The notes beneath the pieces were generated by a model. That model worked only from the letters and a program-made list of their open reading frames with translations. It searched no databases and had not been told where the DNA came from. DNA of 37,782 bases from Candidatus Dadabacteria bacterium (GTDB lineage Bacteria; Desulfobacterota_D; UBA1144; Nemesobacterales; Nemesobacteraceae), in NCBI GenBank assembly GCA_009840385.1, contig VXNX01000008.1, positions 1 to 37,782 of the forward strand, in the 5' to 3' direction. The number at the start of each line of letters is the position of its first letter. Positions within the stretch are counted from its first letter, which is position 1. This document shows positions 23,213 through 33,141 of the stretch, piece after piece. Both the position numbers and the translations under genes were made by a program.

Positions 23213-24238
23213 TTACTGTTCGACACTCTCTGAACTCCGCTTCTCCTTTTCCTTCTCAAAAACTTCAGTGTCTATAGCCATCCCAAGGCTCAAGCCCATT
23301 TCCCTAAGCCTCGCGCTTACCTCTTCGAGGGAGGTTTTTCCGAAATTTTCAAGATCGAGAAGCTGTTGTTCTGTCTTCTGAACCACTTCTCCGATGTATT
23401 TTATTTCAGCTTTCTTAAGACAGTTTATAGATCTTACCGACAGTTCCACATCCTCTATGGGGACAAAAAGCTTGTCGTCGGTCCCGCTTATGCCCATGGA
23501 CTCTTCCTCTTCCACTTTGTCCACGAGTTCCTCATCAAAATCAATGAAAACGTTTAGCTGTTGCTTGATAATCTTTGCACTGTATGCAAGTGCCTCTTCG
23601 GGAAGAATCGTACCGTTTGTCCATATTTCAATGGTAAGTTTCTGGTAATCGGTTCTCTGCCCCACCCTGGCGTTGGTAACAGCGTAATTAACTTTCTTAA
23701 CGGGAGAGAAAAACGCATCAACATGTATGAGGCCTATTGACTTATGGGTCTCTCTTCTCGATACCGGCTCGTAGCCGCTTCCCATCTTCACAGTGAGTTC
23801 AATCTCAAGCTTAGCTTCATCCTCTAAAGTCGCTATATGCTGCTCACCATTAACCACTTCCACCATGTGGGTGGTATTTATATCGGACGCCTTGACCTCT
23901 GCCGGGCCCTCTATGCTTATAGTTACCGTCTGCGGGTCGTAGGTATGCATTTTGAGATCCACGCTTTTCAGGTTCAGTATGATCTCCGTAACATCTTCCA
24001 TAACTCCCGGTATGGTAGAGAACTCGTGCGATACCCCGTCTATCACGGCAGCAGTAATCGCAGGACCCTGTATTGAGGAAAGGAGAACCCTTCTAAGTGC
24101 GTTGCCAAGAGTAATTCCGTAACCCGGTTCTAGAGGTTCGCAGATAAATTTGCCGTAGAAAGGAGTCGATACCTGCTCGTCTTTTTCAAGCGCTTTGGGG
24201 TATTGTAAATCTCTCCAGTTTTTCTGAAAATTCTCCAA
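23213..24238 (-). CDS. rpoA: RNA polymerase alpha subunit
   Basis: The 341-aa subunit assembles RNA polymerase and contacts activators and UP elements. The N-terminal domain has GYGITLGNALRRVLLSSIQGPA. The C-terminal domain, with the helix-hairpin-helix LSVRSINCLKKAEIKYIGEVV, LLDLENFGKTSLEEV and LREMGLSLGM, is complete. Located between rpsD and rplQ, as usual. Confidence 0.98.
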   Translation of the reverse strand: MENFQKNWRDLQYPKALEKDEQVSTPFYGKFICEPLEPGYGITLGNALRRVLLSSIQGPAITAAVIDGVSHEFSTIPGVMEDVTEIILNLKSVDLKMHTYDPQTVTISIEGPAEVKASDINTTHMVEVVNGEQHIATLEDEAKLEIELTVKMGSGYEPVSRRETHKSIGLIHVDAFFSPVKKVNYAVTNARVGQRTDYQKLTIEIWTNGTILPEEALAYSAKIIKQQLNVFIDFDEELVDKVEEEESMGISGTDDKLFVPIEDVELSVRSINCLKKAEIKYIGEVVQKTEQQLLDLENFGKTSLEEVSARLREMGLSLGMAIDTEVFEKEKEKRSSESVEQ

Positions 24239-24268
24239 GTTTCATCCCTCCGTCTGTGCCAAGCTTTT

Positions 24269-24907
24269 TTAAACCCTTGAGTAAAACTCAACGATCAACT
24301 GTTCATCTATGGGAACCGTCACATCCTCTCTTTCGGGAAGTTTGGTTACAACCCCGCTGTAATTTTCCCTGTCAAGCTCAAGCCACTGGGGAAAGCCCCT
24401 TCTCTCAAGGCCTTCAAGGGACTGGTTTACATGCGAGTTGCTTCTGGTTTTTGCTTTGATCTCTATTTTGTTTCCCTGCTTCACGCTGAAAGAGGGAATG
24501 TCGACTCTTTTGCCGTCCACAAGAACATGCCCGAGCCATACCAAGTGTCTGGCCTCGTTGCGCGAACTTGCAAATCCTAGCCTGTAGATCACATTGTCAA
24601 GTCTTCTCTCAAGAAGCAGTATGAGCATTGCACCAGTTACCCCGCTTCTCCTGGCCGCCTCGGCAAAATAACGGCTGAATTGTTTTTCCGTCAGCCCGTA
24701 AATACGCTTAACTTTTTGTTTCTCTCTCAGCCTTATTCCATAGTCAGAGAACTTTGAACGGCCAATCGAAGCCCCGTGAACTCCAGGCCCGCGATTAGGT
24801 CTTTTCTGGATGGCGCATTTTGACGTATAACACCTAGCGCCCTTAAGAAAAAGCTGTTCGCCCTCTCTCCTGCAAAGCTTACACGATGGTCCTCTATACC
24901 TAGCCAA
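24269..24907 (-). CDS. rpsD: Ribosomal protein S4, zinc-binding form
   Basis: The 212-aa primary 16S-binding protein has an N-terminal zinc knuckle Cys-x2-Cys-x13-Cys-x4-Cys (C9, C12, C26, C31). An S4 RNA-binding domain follows (RRLDNVIYRLGFASSRNEARHLV, LVDGKRVDIPS). The zinc form contrasts with the cysteine-free paralogue found in some lineages. Confidence 0.97.
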   Translation of the reverse strand: MARYRGPSCKLCRREGEQLFLKGARCYTSKCAIQKRPNRGPGVHGASIGRSKFSDYGIRLREKQKVKRIYGLTEKQFSRYFAEAARRSGVTGAMLILLLERRLDNVIYRLGFASSRNEARHLVWLGHVLVDGKRVDIPSFSVKQGNKIEIKAKTRSNSHVNQSLEGLERRGFPQWLELDRENYSGVVTKLPEREDVTVPIDEQLIVEFYSRV

Positions 24908-24955
24908 TTACCTTTTTCCTCCTAGTAAACGTGAACATGGCCTCTCCCGTAACGT

Positions 24956-25339
24956 CTACACTCTTCTCCTTCCGGGAGGTCTGCAACCGTTATGGGGAAT
25001 CGGGGTGACATCCTTTATCATCGTCACTTTCACCCCGGCGGCCTGAACGGCCCTTATCGCCGGTTCCCTTCCGGGACCGGGACCGCTTACGTAAACATTC
25101 GCGGACTTAAGCCCGAATGTCTTTGCCTTTTTCGACGCGTCATCCGCCGCCACCTGGGCTGCAAACGGCGTCCCCTTTCTCGTACCCTTAAATCCCCTGT
25201 TGCCACCGCTTGACCAAGCTATGACGTTCCCCTTCATATCACTGACAGTGATTATGGTGTTGTTAAAAGTAGCCTGTATGTTGACCACTCCATGTTCAAC
25301 GAATTTCTTTGTTTTCTTCTTGGTGAATTTCTTGCTCAT
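24956..25339 (-). CDS. rpsK: Ribosomal protein S11
   Basis: The 127-aa platform protein shows [41 protein letters not shown] and a C-terminal [17 protein letters not shown]. It sits between rpsM and rpsD in the alpha-operon order. Confidence 0.98.
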   Translation of the reverse strand: MSKKFTKKKTKKFVEHGVVNIQATFNNTIITVSDMKGNVIAWSSGGNRGFKGTRKGTPFAAQVAADDASKKAKTFGLKSANVYVSGPGPGREPAIRAVQAAGVKVTMIKDVTPIPHNGCRPPGRRRV

Positions 25340-25354
25340 CTGGAAAAACCCTTC

Positions 25355-25735
25355 TTATTTACCGGCTTTTTTCTTCTTCGCTATCGCAGTACCCCTGCGG
25401 CCTTTTCTGGTTCTCGCGTTCGACTTGGTTTTCTGTCCCCTTACAGGAAGCCCCGTCCTGTGCCTTATGCCCCTGTAGCATCCTATCTCTATGAGGCGCT
25501 TTATGTTAAGCTGAACCTCCCTTCTGAGGTCTCCCTCAACTGTGTACTCGCCTTCAATTATCGTCCGAAGTTTCGTTACTTCCTGGTCGTCAAGGTCTCC
25601 GGACTTTTTGTTTATGTCTATACCGGCTTTGGAAAGTATGACGTTTGAAGTTGCTCTACCTATACCGTAGATATACGTAAGACCTACCTCCACTCTTTTG
25701 TTAAGCGGTATGTCAACTCCTGCTATTCTAGGCAT
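25355..25735 (-). CDS. rpsM: Ribosomal protein S13
   Basis: The 126-aa head protein shows [30 protein letters not shown], and [20 protein letters not shown], with a basic Lys-rich tail. Follows rpmJ. Confidence 0.98.
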   Translation of the reverse strand: MPRIAGVDIPLNKRVEVGLTYIYGIGRATSNVILSKAGIDINKKSGDLDDQEVTKLRTIIEGEYTVEGDLRREVQLNIKRLIEIGCYRGIRHRTGLPVRGQKTKSNARTRKGRRGTAIAKKKKAGK

Positions 25736-25756
25736 TAAGGCATATCCTCCTGCGCA

Positions 25757-25870
25757 CTATCCTTGTCTCTGCTTGTGTCTTTTGTTAACACAGATCACCC
25801 GCACGACTCCTTTGCGCCTGATGATCTTGCACTTGTCACATATCTTTTTTACTGATGCCCTTGTTTTCAC
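25757..25870 (-). CDS. rpmJ: Ribosomal protein L36
   Basis: The 37-aa zinc protein starts at GTG 25870 ([15 protein letters not shown]) and ends NKRHKQRQG, with the zinc ligands in CDKC and the C...H pair. The longer open frame upstream overlaps infA and does not match the family, so the GTG start is chosen; AGGGG lies about ten bases before it. Confidence 0.95.
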   Translation of the reverse strand: MKTRASVKKICDKCKIIRRKGVVRVICVNKRHKQRQG

Positions 25871-25889
25871 CTTGCTTCCGCCCCTGCCT

Positions 25890-26111
25890 TCACTTTTTGA
25901 GTCTGTAGGTGATTCTTCCCTTTGTAAGATCGTAAGGAGATATCTCAAGCTTTACCCTGTCTCCTGGAAGTATCCTTATGAACCTGGTTCTCATTTTGCC
26001 AGAGACATAGGCCAGTACTTCGTGGTTGTTCTCTATTTCAACCATGAACATCGCGTTGGGCAAAGCCTTCGTTATAGTTCCTTCAAACTCTATTTTCTCT
26101 TCTTTCTGCAT
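25890..26111 (-). CDS. infA: Translation initiation factor IF-1
   Basis: The 73-aa OB-fold protein binds the ribosomal A site during initiation. It has [30 protein letters not shown] and [12 protein letters not shown]. The family usually begins MAKE(D/E); here it is [11 protein letters not shown]. Placed between map and rpmJ. Confidence 0.97.
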   Translation of the reverse strand: MQKEEKIEFEGTITKALPNAMFMVEIENNHEVLAYVSGKMRTRFIRILPGDRVKLEISPYDLTKGRITYRLKK

Positions 26112-26125
26112 TACCTACCCTGTTC

Positions 26126-26890
26126 CTAGTGAACCCTCTCGGTAAGAATCTCGGGACCGTTATCCGTAAGAGCCACAGTATGCTCAAAATGAGCGGAAAG
26201 TTTACCATCATAAGTAACAGCCGTCCACCCGTCTTCAAGTATCTTCGTTCTCTCAGACCCCTCGTTTACCATGGGTTCTATGGCAATTACCATTCCTGAA
26301 CGAAGCTTCACTCCCCGTCCCGAGCCATTCGGGGGAATAAAATTCGGGACCTGCGGTTCCTCATGGAGTTCCCTGCCTATGCCGTGACCGACAAAGTCCC
26401 TGACTATTGAAAAACCCTCGCCCTCAACATAGGTCTGTATCTCTTTTGATATGTCCATAACCCTGTTTGAACTTGTCACCATGTCTATTCCCCTGTAGAG
26501 GGAATTTCTGGTGACCTGAAGCAGTTTCTGCGCAATGGGCCCGATTTTGCCGATCGCAACCGTTATCGCCGAGTCAGCGTAATAACCGTCGAGTACAACT
26601 CCGAAATCTATTCCTACTATGTCTCCGTTCCTAAGCACCTTTTTCTTGGAGGGGATACCGTGCACTATCTCTTCGTTAAGCGCGAAGCATACCGACGCGG
26701 GATAATTCGCATAGCCCTTAAAAGCGGCCTTAAAGCCTCCCGCCGCACACATTCTTTCCGCGATCTCGTTAAGCTCCCAGGTAGTCACGCCTTCCCTTGC
26801 CTCTTCCTCAAGTCTCATAAGCACTTCGGAAACTACCCTGCCGGCGGTCCTCATCCGTTTTAACTCTTCTCTGTTCTTCAAGCGAATCAT
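26126..26890 (-). CDS. map: Methionine aminopeptidase, type I
   Basis: The 254-aa metalloenzyme removes N-terminal Met from new proteins. Metal ligands are seen in GIDFGVVLDGYYADSAIT, GHGIGRELHEEP, AIEPMVNEG and HFEHTV. Substrate motif FALNEEIVHGIP is present. The start codon overlaps the adk stop by ATGA. Confidence 0.97.
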   Translation of the reverse strand: MIRLKNREELKRMRTAGRVVSEVLMRLEEEAREGVTTWELNEIAERMCAAGGFKAAFKGYANYPASVCFALNEEIVHGIPSKKKVLRNGDIVGIDFGVVLDGYYADSAITVAIGKIGPIAQKLLQVTRNSLYRGIDMVTSSNRVMDISKEIQTYVEGEGFSIVRDFVGHGIGRELHEEPQVPNFIPPNGSGRGVKLRSGMVIAIEPMVNEGSERTKILEDGWTAVTYDGKLSAHFEHTVALTDNGPEILTERVH

Positions 26891-27456
26891 TGCTGCAACT
26901 GCCCGAGTACGCCGTCTATTCTCCCGGCGATATCCGATATTTCTCCCACTCCTTCGACCGTACGCAGAACACCGGCCTTCTCGTAGAAATCCTTAAGAGG
27001 AGAGGTCTGATCTTTGTAAACCCTCAGCCTGTTCCTTATAACATCCTCCGTGTCGTCCCGCCTGCCCTCTATTTTCTGGCGTCTGGTTATTCGCTCTACA
27101 ACCTCCTGGTCGGAAACTTCTAGGGAAATAACCGCGTCAATGCCGATTCCTGCATCGGCGAGAATATTGTTAAGAGATCTCGCCTGTTCCAGGGTCCTCG
27201 GAAAACCGTCAAGCATAAAACCTCCCTCGCCAAGAGCGGATATTTTCTGCCTTATTATTTCCGTTACGACCTCGTCGGGCACGAGTTCCCCCTTATCCAT
27301 AAACGATTTTGCGTAAAGTCCGACCTCGGTCTCATTTCTCATGGCTTCACGCAGCACGTCCCCGGTCGATATATGCGCAACTCCGTATTTCTCTTTTATG
27401 AAATCGGCCTGCGTTCCCTTTCCCGCCCCCGGCGGTCCAAACAGTATCAGTCTCAT
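26887..27456 (-). CDS. adk: Adenylate kinase, short-lid form
   Basis: The 189-aa enzyme interconverts ATP+AMP and 2 ADP. The P-loop GPPGAGKGTQ is at residues 7-16, and GFMLDGFPRTLEQA and RRDDTEDVIRNRL are clear. The LID is only RRQKIEGRRDD; the usual long bacterial form of about 215 aa has some 27 more residues there. Coupled to map. Confidence 0.97.
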   Translation of the reverse strand: MRLILFGPPGAGKGTQADFIKEKYGVAHISTGDVLREAMRNETEVGLYAKSFMDKGELVPDEVVTEIIRQKISALGEGGFMLDGFPRTLEQARSLNNILADAGIGIDAVISLEVSDQEVVERITRRQKIEGRRDDTEDVIRNRLRVYKDQTSPLKDFYEKAGVLRTVEGVGEISDIAGRIDGVLGQLQQ

Positions 27457-27481
27457 AATTCCTTTGATATTCTCCTTTTCG

Positions 27482-28810
27482 TCAGAACCTGTACCTCTGC
27501 GGTTCTTTCATGCCCCTCTTTTTCATAAATCCTTCGTAACTGTGAGTTATCAGAAAAGATTCGATCTGCTGCATGAAATCAAGCGTTACCCCTATTACAA
27601 TCAGAAGCGACACGCCCCCGAAGTAAAACGGCAGATTAAAAGGTTCTCTCTCAAGAAACGCCGGCAACACGCAGACCGCCGCTACGTATATAGCTCCTAT
27701 AAACGTAATTTTCCCGAGCACATTGCCTATGTATTCCGATGTTTTCCTCCCAGGTCTTATTCCCGGTATGTTCCCCCCGTTTTTCCTCAGGTTATCCGAG
27801 AGATCATCAGGGTCGTATATGATTGAGGTGTAAAAGAAAGCGAAAAATATTATGAGTATGGCAAAGATCAGGTTGTATACAAATACGTTCTGGAACACCA
27901 GGTCCGAGAAACTGCGAAGAGCCGGCAGATCAGCAAACGTAACAATCGTAGCGGGGAAGATAAGAAGCGAAGAGGCAAAAATCGGCGGGATGACCCCCGA
28001 AGGATTAGTTTTAAGCGGCAGATGGGAACTCTGCCCTCCCATTACCTTTCTTCCCACAACCCTTCTGGGATACTGAACCGGTATTTTTCTGTAGGAACGC
28101 TCAAAATAAACTATAAGACCCATAAGAAAGCCAAGGAAAACAAAAATAAGAAGAACTCCGAGAATACTAATGTCCCCGGTGCCAACAAGCCTCGAGAGGT
28201 TCCAGAACGCCCCCGGAATACTGGCAATTATCGATGCGGCAATAAGAAGAGACATTCCGTTTCCGATTCCGTTCTCCGTTATCTGCTCCCCAAGCCACAT
28301 AACGAAGAGTCCACCCGCGGTAAGGGTAAGAACAGCTGTGATCTTGAACATCAGCCCAGGATCCGTAACGGCGCTTGCGACGGTCGCCGCACCTACTCCG
28401 CCACGCTCAAGGGTTACGGCCAGCATAAAACCCTGAACGAGGCATATAAGAACGGTGCCGTATCTTGTGTACTGATTTATTCTTCTCCTTCCGGCATCGC
28501 CCTCTTTCTGCATGGCTTCAAGAGAAGGAAAGGCCTTTACCAGAAGCGACATGATGATTGACGCAGTAATGTAAGGCATCACTCCCAAGGCGAAAATCGA
28601 TGCCTGCTCAAGAGCGCCTCCGGAGAACATATTAAGTATGTCGAAGATCGTGCCGCGGGTCTGCTCGAACATCTTAGCAATCTGGTCCGGGTCGATTCCG
28701 GGGATCGGAACGAAAACCCCCGCCCTGTAAACAACGAGCATCGCGGCGGTAAAAAGAAGCTTCCTGTTAAGCTCGGGAATTCTGGGAAGTGACGCGACGT
28801 TACTGCTCAT
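27482..28810 (-). CDS. secY: Protein translocase subunit SecY
   Basis: The 442-aa membrane channel for protein export has ten helices. It has FVPIPGIDPDQIAKMF, NMFSGGALEQASIFALGVMPY, and PGIRPGRKTSEYI and KKRGMKEPQRYRF near the end. Its start overlaps the rplO stop by ATGA. Confidence 0.98.
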   Translation of the reverse strand: MSSNVASLPRIPELNRKLLFTAAMLVVYRAGVFVPIPGIDPDQIAKMFEQTRGTIFDILNMFSGGALEQASIFALGVMPYITASIIMSLLVKAFPSLEAMQKEGDAGRRRINQYTRYGTVLICLVQGFMLAVTLERGGVGAATVASAVTDPGLMFKITAVLTLTAGGLFVMWLGEQITENGIGNGMSLLIAASIIASIPGAFWNLSRLVGTGDISILGVLLIFVFLGFLMGLIVYFERSYRKIPVQYPRRVVGRKVMGGQSSHLPLKTNPSGVIPPIFASSLLIFPATIVTFADLPALRSFSDLVFQNVFVYNLIFAILIIFFAFFYTSIIYDPDDLSDNLRKNGGNIPGIRPGRKTSEYIGNVLGKITFIGAIYVAAVCVLPAFLEREPFNLPFYFGGVSLLIVIGVTLDFMQQIESFLITHSYEGFMKKRGMKEPQRYRF

Positions 28811-29238
28811 ACTATCTCCACTTTGCCTCCCGCGTCATTCACCTTGCGCGCGGCCGCATCACTACAGGCGTTAACCGTTATGGAAAGCGCCGAGGCAATC
28901 TCTCCAGTGCCTAGCAGCTTCACGGGCTTTTTGCCGCTTACTATTCCCGCATCTACAAGTGCCTGGATTGTCACCGACCCAGCGTCGGAAAAGCGCTCCA
29001 GATCCTTTAGGTTAACTATGTCGTACTGTTTTTTGAATATGTTGGTGAAGCCTCTTTTCGGGCTTCTCATTTTAAGCGGGGTCTGGCCACCTTCAAACCA
29101 CCGGGATACCCCTTTCCCCGAACGGGATCCCTGGCCCTTATGCCCCCTTCCGCTGGTTTTTCCTTGGGAACCCGCACCTCTCCCTACCCTTTTTCTTTTC
29201 GCTTTCGCTCCCTTGATCGGTGAAAGTTCGTTTAACAT
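28807..29238 (-). CDS. rplO: Ribosomal protein L15
   Basis: The 143-aa protein begins MLNELSPIKGAKAKRKRVGRG and carries KTSGRGHKGQGSRSG. It follows rpsE by 32 bases, with no room for rpmD (L30) between them. Confidence 0.97.
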   Translation of the reverse strand: MLNELSPIKGAKAKRKRVGRGAGSQGKTSGRGHKGQGSRSGKGVSRWFEGGQTPLKMRSPKRGFTNIFKKQYDIVNLKDLERFSDAGSVTIQALVDAGIVSGKKPVKLLGTGEIASALSITVNACSDAAARKVNDAGGKVEIV

Positions 29239-29270
29239 TTCCTTTTCCGCTCCGCTGTTAAGCGCGTGTT

Positions 29271-29801
29271 TTACCGCTCCGCGCCGTAGTAATTAGGAAG
29301 ATCGAGGTCCTTTATCTCTTTGTTCCTCGTCTTCGCAATTTCTTCGGGAACCTGCAGTTCCGAGAATCCCTTTATAACCGCCATAACAACATTAAGCGGA
29401 TTCCTTGATCCGACAACCTTGGAGAGAACATCATGTATTCCGGCAAGCTCAACCACCGCCCGCACCGCGCCACCGGCTATAACACCGGTACCAGGGGCAG
29501 CAGGCAGAAGCATAATCTTGCTTGATACGTATTGCGTGCGGACTCCATGGGGTATGGTGGTGCCGTTCCTCGGCACCCTTATAAGACTTTTCTTGGCTTT
29601 CTCAACTGCTTTTCTGACAGCGTCGGGAACCTCGTTTGATTTGCCGAGACCCGCACCCACTATTCCATCGGAGTTTCCGACCACGGCAAGAACGGTGAAG
29701 TGGAACCTCTTCCCACCCTTGGTCACCTTCGCGACCCTCCTTATGTGAACCACTTTCTCCTGTAATTCAAGTTCCGCCGGATTTATTTTCTCCTCTGCCA
29801 A
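29271..29801 (-). CDS. rpsE: Ribosomal protein S5
   Basis: The protein includes EKVVHIRRVAKVTKGGKRFHF, VGAGLGKSNEVPDAVRKA, GVIAGGAVRAVVELAG and GSRNPLNVVMA. I place the start at TTG 29801 (MAEEKINPAELELQEK, 176 aa): GGAGG is eight bases upstream, and another TTG at 29807 is too close to it. No ATG is available. Confidence 0.96.
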   Translation of the reverse strand: MAEEKINPAELELQEKVVHIRRVAKVTKGGKRFHFTVLAVVGNSDGIVGAGLGKSNEVPDAVRKAVEKAKKSLIRVPRNGTTIPHGVRTQYVSSKIMLLPAAPGTGVIAGGAVRAVVELAGIHDVLSKVVGSRNPLNVVMAVIKGFSELQVPEEIAKTRNKEIKDLDLPNYYGAER

Positions 29802-29827
29802 AACCAAAGCCTCCTTAAGTTTTTCTC

Positions 29828-30202
29828 CTAGAACTCCACTCCCGCCTCGCGGATTCCGTCGGCAAGCGACTTCACCCTTCCGTGGTAAGCGTAGCCCCCT
29901 CTGTCAAAACGCACCTTCTTTATACCTTTCTCAACGGCCATCTCTCCGAGATGCTTTCCAACCTCTTTGGCCACATCGGTTTTCTTCATATTTTCCCCGG
30001 AAAGCCTCTTCTTGGTTTCAGAAAACATTGTCGATGCCTGAAGAAGGGTGGTTTCCGCAGTATCGTCTATCAGCTGGGCATATATATGCTTTGCCGAACG
30101 GAAAACAGAAACTCTCGGCACCTCCACGGTACCGCTTATCTTCTTCCTAACGGTAAGATGTCTTCTTTTGCGCGCCAGATTTCTGCTCTTTTTCTTTATC
30201 AT
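29828..30202 (-). CDS. rplR: Ribosomal protein L18
   Basis: The 124-aa 5S-RNA-binding protein starts [19 protein letters not shown] and has [20 protein letters not shown] and [18 protein letters not shown]. Its start overlaps the rplF stop by one base (TAATG). Confidence 0.97.
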   Translation of the reverse strand: MIKKKSRNLARKRRHLTVRKKISGTVEVPRVSVFRSAKHIYAQLIDDTAETTLLQASTMFSETKKRLSGENMKKTDVAKEVGKHLGEMAVEKGIKKVRFDRGGYAYHGRVKSLADGIREAGVEF

Positions 30203-30750
30203 TACTTAGCCGCTCCAGCTTTTCCGGGTTTAAGTCTTAGTTTCTCGCCCTCGTAACGAACGCCTTTACCTTTATAGGAATCAGGCGGCCTTATTTTCCT
30301 TATGCGAGCCGCGGTCTCTCCCACAACCTGCTTGTCTATTCCGTAAATCGAAAGCAGTGTGCCCCGTTCCTCCACAGTAGCCTCCACACCTTGGGGAAGG
30401 GGGAAATCAACCGGGTGGGAATAGCCAAGCGAGAGCCTAAGCCCCGTTTTGCCCACAAGATCCGCCTTGTAACCCGTACCGGTTATGCGAAGCACCTTTT
30501 TAAATCCTTCGCTCACCCCTATCACGGAATTGTTAATGAGGCTTCGCGTAAGACCGTGAAAAGACTTTATTCTTTTCTCATCGCTCTGCCTGGAAACAAC
30601 TATTGCTCCGTCCTGAAGCGTGGCTTTTATGCCCTCAGGCACAGAGACCTTAAGGCTTCCTTTAGGTCCCTTGATCTCAACAGACCCCCTTCTGGACGTC
30701 GCCGTCACTCCATCGGGAACAACCACCGGTTTTATTCCTATTCTTGACAT
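30202..30750 (-). CDS. rplF: Ribosomal protein L6
   Basis: The 182-aa protein starts [44 protein letters not shown] and [14 protein letters not shown] are the L6 blocks. Normal length and place. Confidence 0.98.
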   Translation of the reverse strand: MSRIGIKPVVVPDGVTATSRRGSVEIKGPKGSLKVSVPEGIKATLQDGAIVVSRQSDEKRIKSFHGLTRSLINNSVIGVSEGFKKVLRITGTGYKADLVGKTGLRLSLGYSHPVDFPLPQGVEATVEERGTLLSIYGIDKQVVGETAARIRKIRPPDSYKGKGVRYEGEKLRLKPGKAGAAK

Positions 30751-30760
30751 CCGTTTGTCC

Positions 30761-31153
30761 TCAGATCACCGTGCAGAGGATCTCCCCGCCTATGTTCTGG
30801 CTCCTCGCAGCAACCCCGGTCATTATTCCGCTTGAAGTGGAAAGTATTGAAATTCCCATTCCTCCCCGGACCCTCGGAATATCATCCTTGCCTACGTAAA
30901 CCCTTCTCGATGGCTTGCTTATCCTTTTTATCTCCTCTACGGCCGCCTTGCCGTCAGGACCGTATTTCAGCTTGACAGTTATGGTCTTCTTTACCCCTTC
31001 TTCGGTGATTTCATAACTCTCCACGTAGCCTTCCTCAGTAAGAACCCTGGCAATCTCGCCTTTTATAACAGAACCGGGAATCTCGACCTGATCGTGACCG
31101 ACCATAAAGGCATTCCTTATCCTGGTTAACATATCTGCAATCGGATCCGTCAT
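30761..31153 (-). CDS. rpsH: Ribosomal protein S8
   Basis: The start at 31153 (MTDPIADMLTRIRNAFMVGH) gives 130 aa, matching the family. The frame is open 66 bases farther, but that would run into rpsN. The C-terminal STSSGIMTGVAARSQNIGGE block is present. Confidence 0.97.
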   Translation of the reverse strand: MTDPIADMLTRIRNAFMVGHDQVEIPGSVIKGEIARVLTEEGYVESYEITEEGVKKTITVKLKYGPDGKAAVEEIKRISKPSRRVYVGKDDIPRVRGGMGISILSTSSGIMTGVAARSQNIGGEILCTVI

Positions 31154-31172
31154 TTTTTCTCCAACATCTATC

Positions 31173-31358
31173 TTAGAAACTCGCCTTTCTAACGCCCGGA
31201 AGATGTCCCTTACTGGCAAGAGACCTGAAGCAAATCCTGCAAATGCCGAATTTCCTCATGAAACCTCTAGGTCTTCCGCAAAGCGCGCAACGGTTAACCG
31301 CGCGCACGCGAAATTTTGGCTTTCTCTTCGATTTCTCAAGTAACGCTTTTCTTGTCAT
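31173..31358 (-). CDS. rpsN: Ribosomal protein S14, zinc-binding short form
   Basis: The 61-aa type-Z S14 has two CxxC pairs (CALCGRP and CRICFR) and ends [11 protein letters not shown]. The long zinc-free form is about 100 aa. Confidence 0.97.
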   Translation of the reverse strand: MTRKALLEKSKRKPKFRVRAVNRCALCGRPRGFMRKFGICRICFRSLASKGHLPGVRKASF

Positions 31359-31370
31359 AATCCCTCTCTC

Positions 31371-31925
31371 TTAATTCTTCGAAAACGGCACCCCGAGACA
31401 AGCGAGAAGCTCCATAGCCTCAGCGTCCGTTTTTGAAGTCGTAATCAGACTCACGTTCATACCCTTGTTGTACTGAACCTTGCTGTAATCTATTTCAGGA
31501 AAAACCAGATGCTCTCTTATTCCCAGAGTATAATTGCCCGAACCGTCAAAAGCCCGGGGTGAAAGGCCCTTAAAATCTCTTACCCTTGGAAGAGCCAGAT
31601 TCACCAGACGGTCGAAAAACTCATACATCCTCTCCCCCCGAAGCGTGACCATGCAGCCTATCGGCTGACCTTCCCTGAGCTTAAAACCCGCAACGGACTT
31701 GCGCGCCTTGGTAATCACCGGCCTTTGTCCCGTTATGTCCGCCAGTTCCGAGACAGCTTCATCTATTACCTTTGTCTGCCTGCCCGCTTCACTAAGCCTC
31801 CCAAGCCCCATGTTCACAACAATCTTCTCAAGCCTGGGAACCTGCATGGTGTTTCCGTAGGAGAACTTCTCAACCAGTGCGGGCACGGCCTCGCGCATAT
31901 ACAGATCTTTTATTCTCGGAATCAT
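31371..31925 (-). CDS. rplE: Ribosomal protein L5
   Basis: The 184-aa 5S-binding protein shows [51 protein letters not shown] and [13 protein letters not shown]. Four bases separate it from rplX. Confidence 0.98.
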   Translation of the reverse strand: MIPRIKDLYMREAVPALVEKFSYGNTMQVPRLEKIVVNMGLGRLSEAGRQTKVIDEAVSELADITGQRPVITKARKSVAGFKLREGQPIGCMVTLRGERMYEFFDRLVNLALPRVRDFKGLSPRAFDGSGNYTLGIREHLVFPEIDYSKVQYNKGMNVSLITTSKTDAEAMELLACLGVPFSKN

Positions 31926-31929
31926 CTTC

Positions 31930-32265
31930 TCAGATTTCCTTTCCAGTTTTCCTGTTGTATCTTACTTTTCCGCCATCCTCTCCAATCCTGTAACCGACCT
32001 TTGCGGGCTTTCCGCTCTCAGAATCGTAGAGCATCAGGTTTGAGACGTGGATTCCTGCCTCTTTCTCGATAATTCCACCACCTGGGTTCTTCTGGGTCGG
32101 TCGGCTGTGCCTCTTTATGATGTTGAGCTTTTCCACAAAGGCCTTTTCTGCATCCCTGTCAATTCTCAGCACCTTACCGGTTTTCCCCTTCTCCTTGCCC
32201 GCAACCACATAGACCGTATCCCCGGCCTTTATGTGAAACTTTCTTTTCCCAGCAGACATGTTCAT
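31930..32265 (-). CDS. rplX: Ribosomal protein L24
   Basis: The 111-aa protein has the KOW motif in [20 protein letters not shown] and [18 protein letters not shown]. Its start makes an ATGA overlap with the rplN stop. Confidence 0.97.
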   Translation of the reverse strand: MNMSAGKRKFHIKAGDTVYVVAGKEKGKTGKVLRIDRDAEKAFVEKLNIIKRHSRPTQKNPGGGIIEKEAGIHVSNLMLYDSESGKPAKVGYRIGEDGGKVRYNRKTGKEI

Positions 32266-32630
32266 ACAACCTCCGGGGCAAGCGAGATAATTTTCATGAA
32301 ACCCTTGAACCTCAGTTCACGCGCGATCGGCCCGAAAACCCTCGTGCCTATCGGCTCGTTCTCCTTGTCTATAATAACGGCGGCGTTATTATCAAAGCGC
32401 ACATAGGTACCATCGGGCCTTCTCTGCTCCTTTCTCACCCTGACTATTACCGCCTTGTGAACAGAACCTTTGTCCACCTTGGACTTCGGAATGGCCTGCT
32501 TGACCGAAACCACAACCACATCTCCAAGCCGCGCGTATTTTCTCCCGGAACCTCCAAGGACCTTTATGCAGAAAAGTCTTTTGGCTCCGGTGTTATCCGC
32601 CGAATCCAGATATGTGCTTGACTGAATCAT
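32262..32630 (-). CDS. rplN: Ribosomal protein L14
   Basis: The 122-aa protein starts [39 protein letters not shown] and [10 protein letters not shown] are conserved. Thirty-nine bases after rpsQ. Confidence 0.98.
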   Translation of the reverse strand: MIQSSTYLDSADNTGAKRLFCIKVLGGSGRKYARLGDVVVVSVKQAIPKSKVDKGSVHKAVIVRVRKEQRRPDGTYVRFDNNAAVIIDKENEPIGTRVFGPIARELRFKGFMKIISLAPEVV

Positions 32631-32669
32631 TTCTTCTCTCCCGTCGTCCGTGGAGTCAAAAAACCCGCC

Positions 32670-32930
32670 TTATGCGCCTGCGCCTTGGCTGACCACCTTG
32701 CCCAGCCTCCACCTTTTGGTCTTGCTGTGGGGTCTTGACTCTATTATTACAACCTTGTCCCCGATGTTGCACTCGTTGCGTTCGTCATGGACCTTAAATT
32801 TCCTGCTCACTCTTATCTGCTTTTTGTATCGGCCGTGACTCTTGGTCCGCTGCACTTCCACAATCGCGGTCTTGTCCATTTTGTTTCCCACCACAACCCC
32901 CGTTCTCGTCTTTAACTTTCCTCTTTCCAT
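32670..32930 (-). CDS. rpsQ: Ribosomal protein S17
   Basis: The 86-aa protein has TRTGVVVGNKMDKTAIVEVQ and CNIGDKVVIIESRPHSKTKRW, the S17 OB-fold signature. Confidence 0.97.
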   Translation of the reverse strand: MERGKLKTRTGVVVGNKMDKTAIVEVQRTKSHGRYKKQIRVSRKFKVHDERNECNIGDKVVIIESRPHSKTKRWRLGKVVSQGAGA

Positions 32931-32934
32931 ATAA

Positions 32935-33141
32935 TCAACTCCCTGAGACGATATCCCGCTGCTTCTTTATGGTAAGTATTCTTGCAATTTCTCTTCTCAG
33001 TTGTTTTATTCTTGCGTTATTTGAGTTCTGTCCGGTAGCGACCTGTATCCTGACGTTGAAAAGCTCTTCTGCCGCATCACGGTGGCGTTTGCTCAGTTCC
33101 TCGGGCGTGAGGTTTCTTAGTTCTTCGGTATTTGTCGCCAT
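32935..33141 (-). CDS. rpmC: Ribosomal protein L29
   Basis: The 68-aa helical protein shows LRNLTPEELSKRHRDAAEEL, ATGQNSNNARIKQLRREIAR and ILTIKKQRD. Starts at the rplP stop (one-base overlap). Confidence 0.96.
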   Translation of the reverse strand: MATNTEELRNLTPEELSKRHRDAAEELFNVRIQVATGQNSNNARIKQLRREIARILTIKKQRDIVSGS

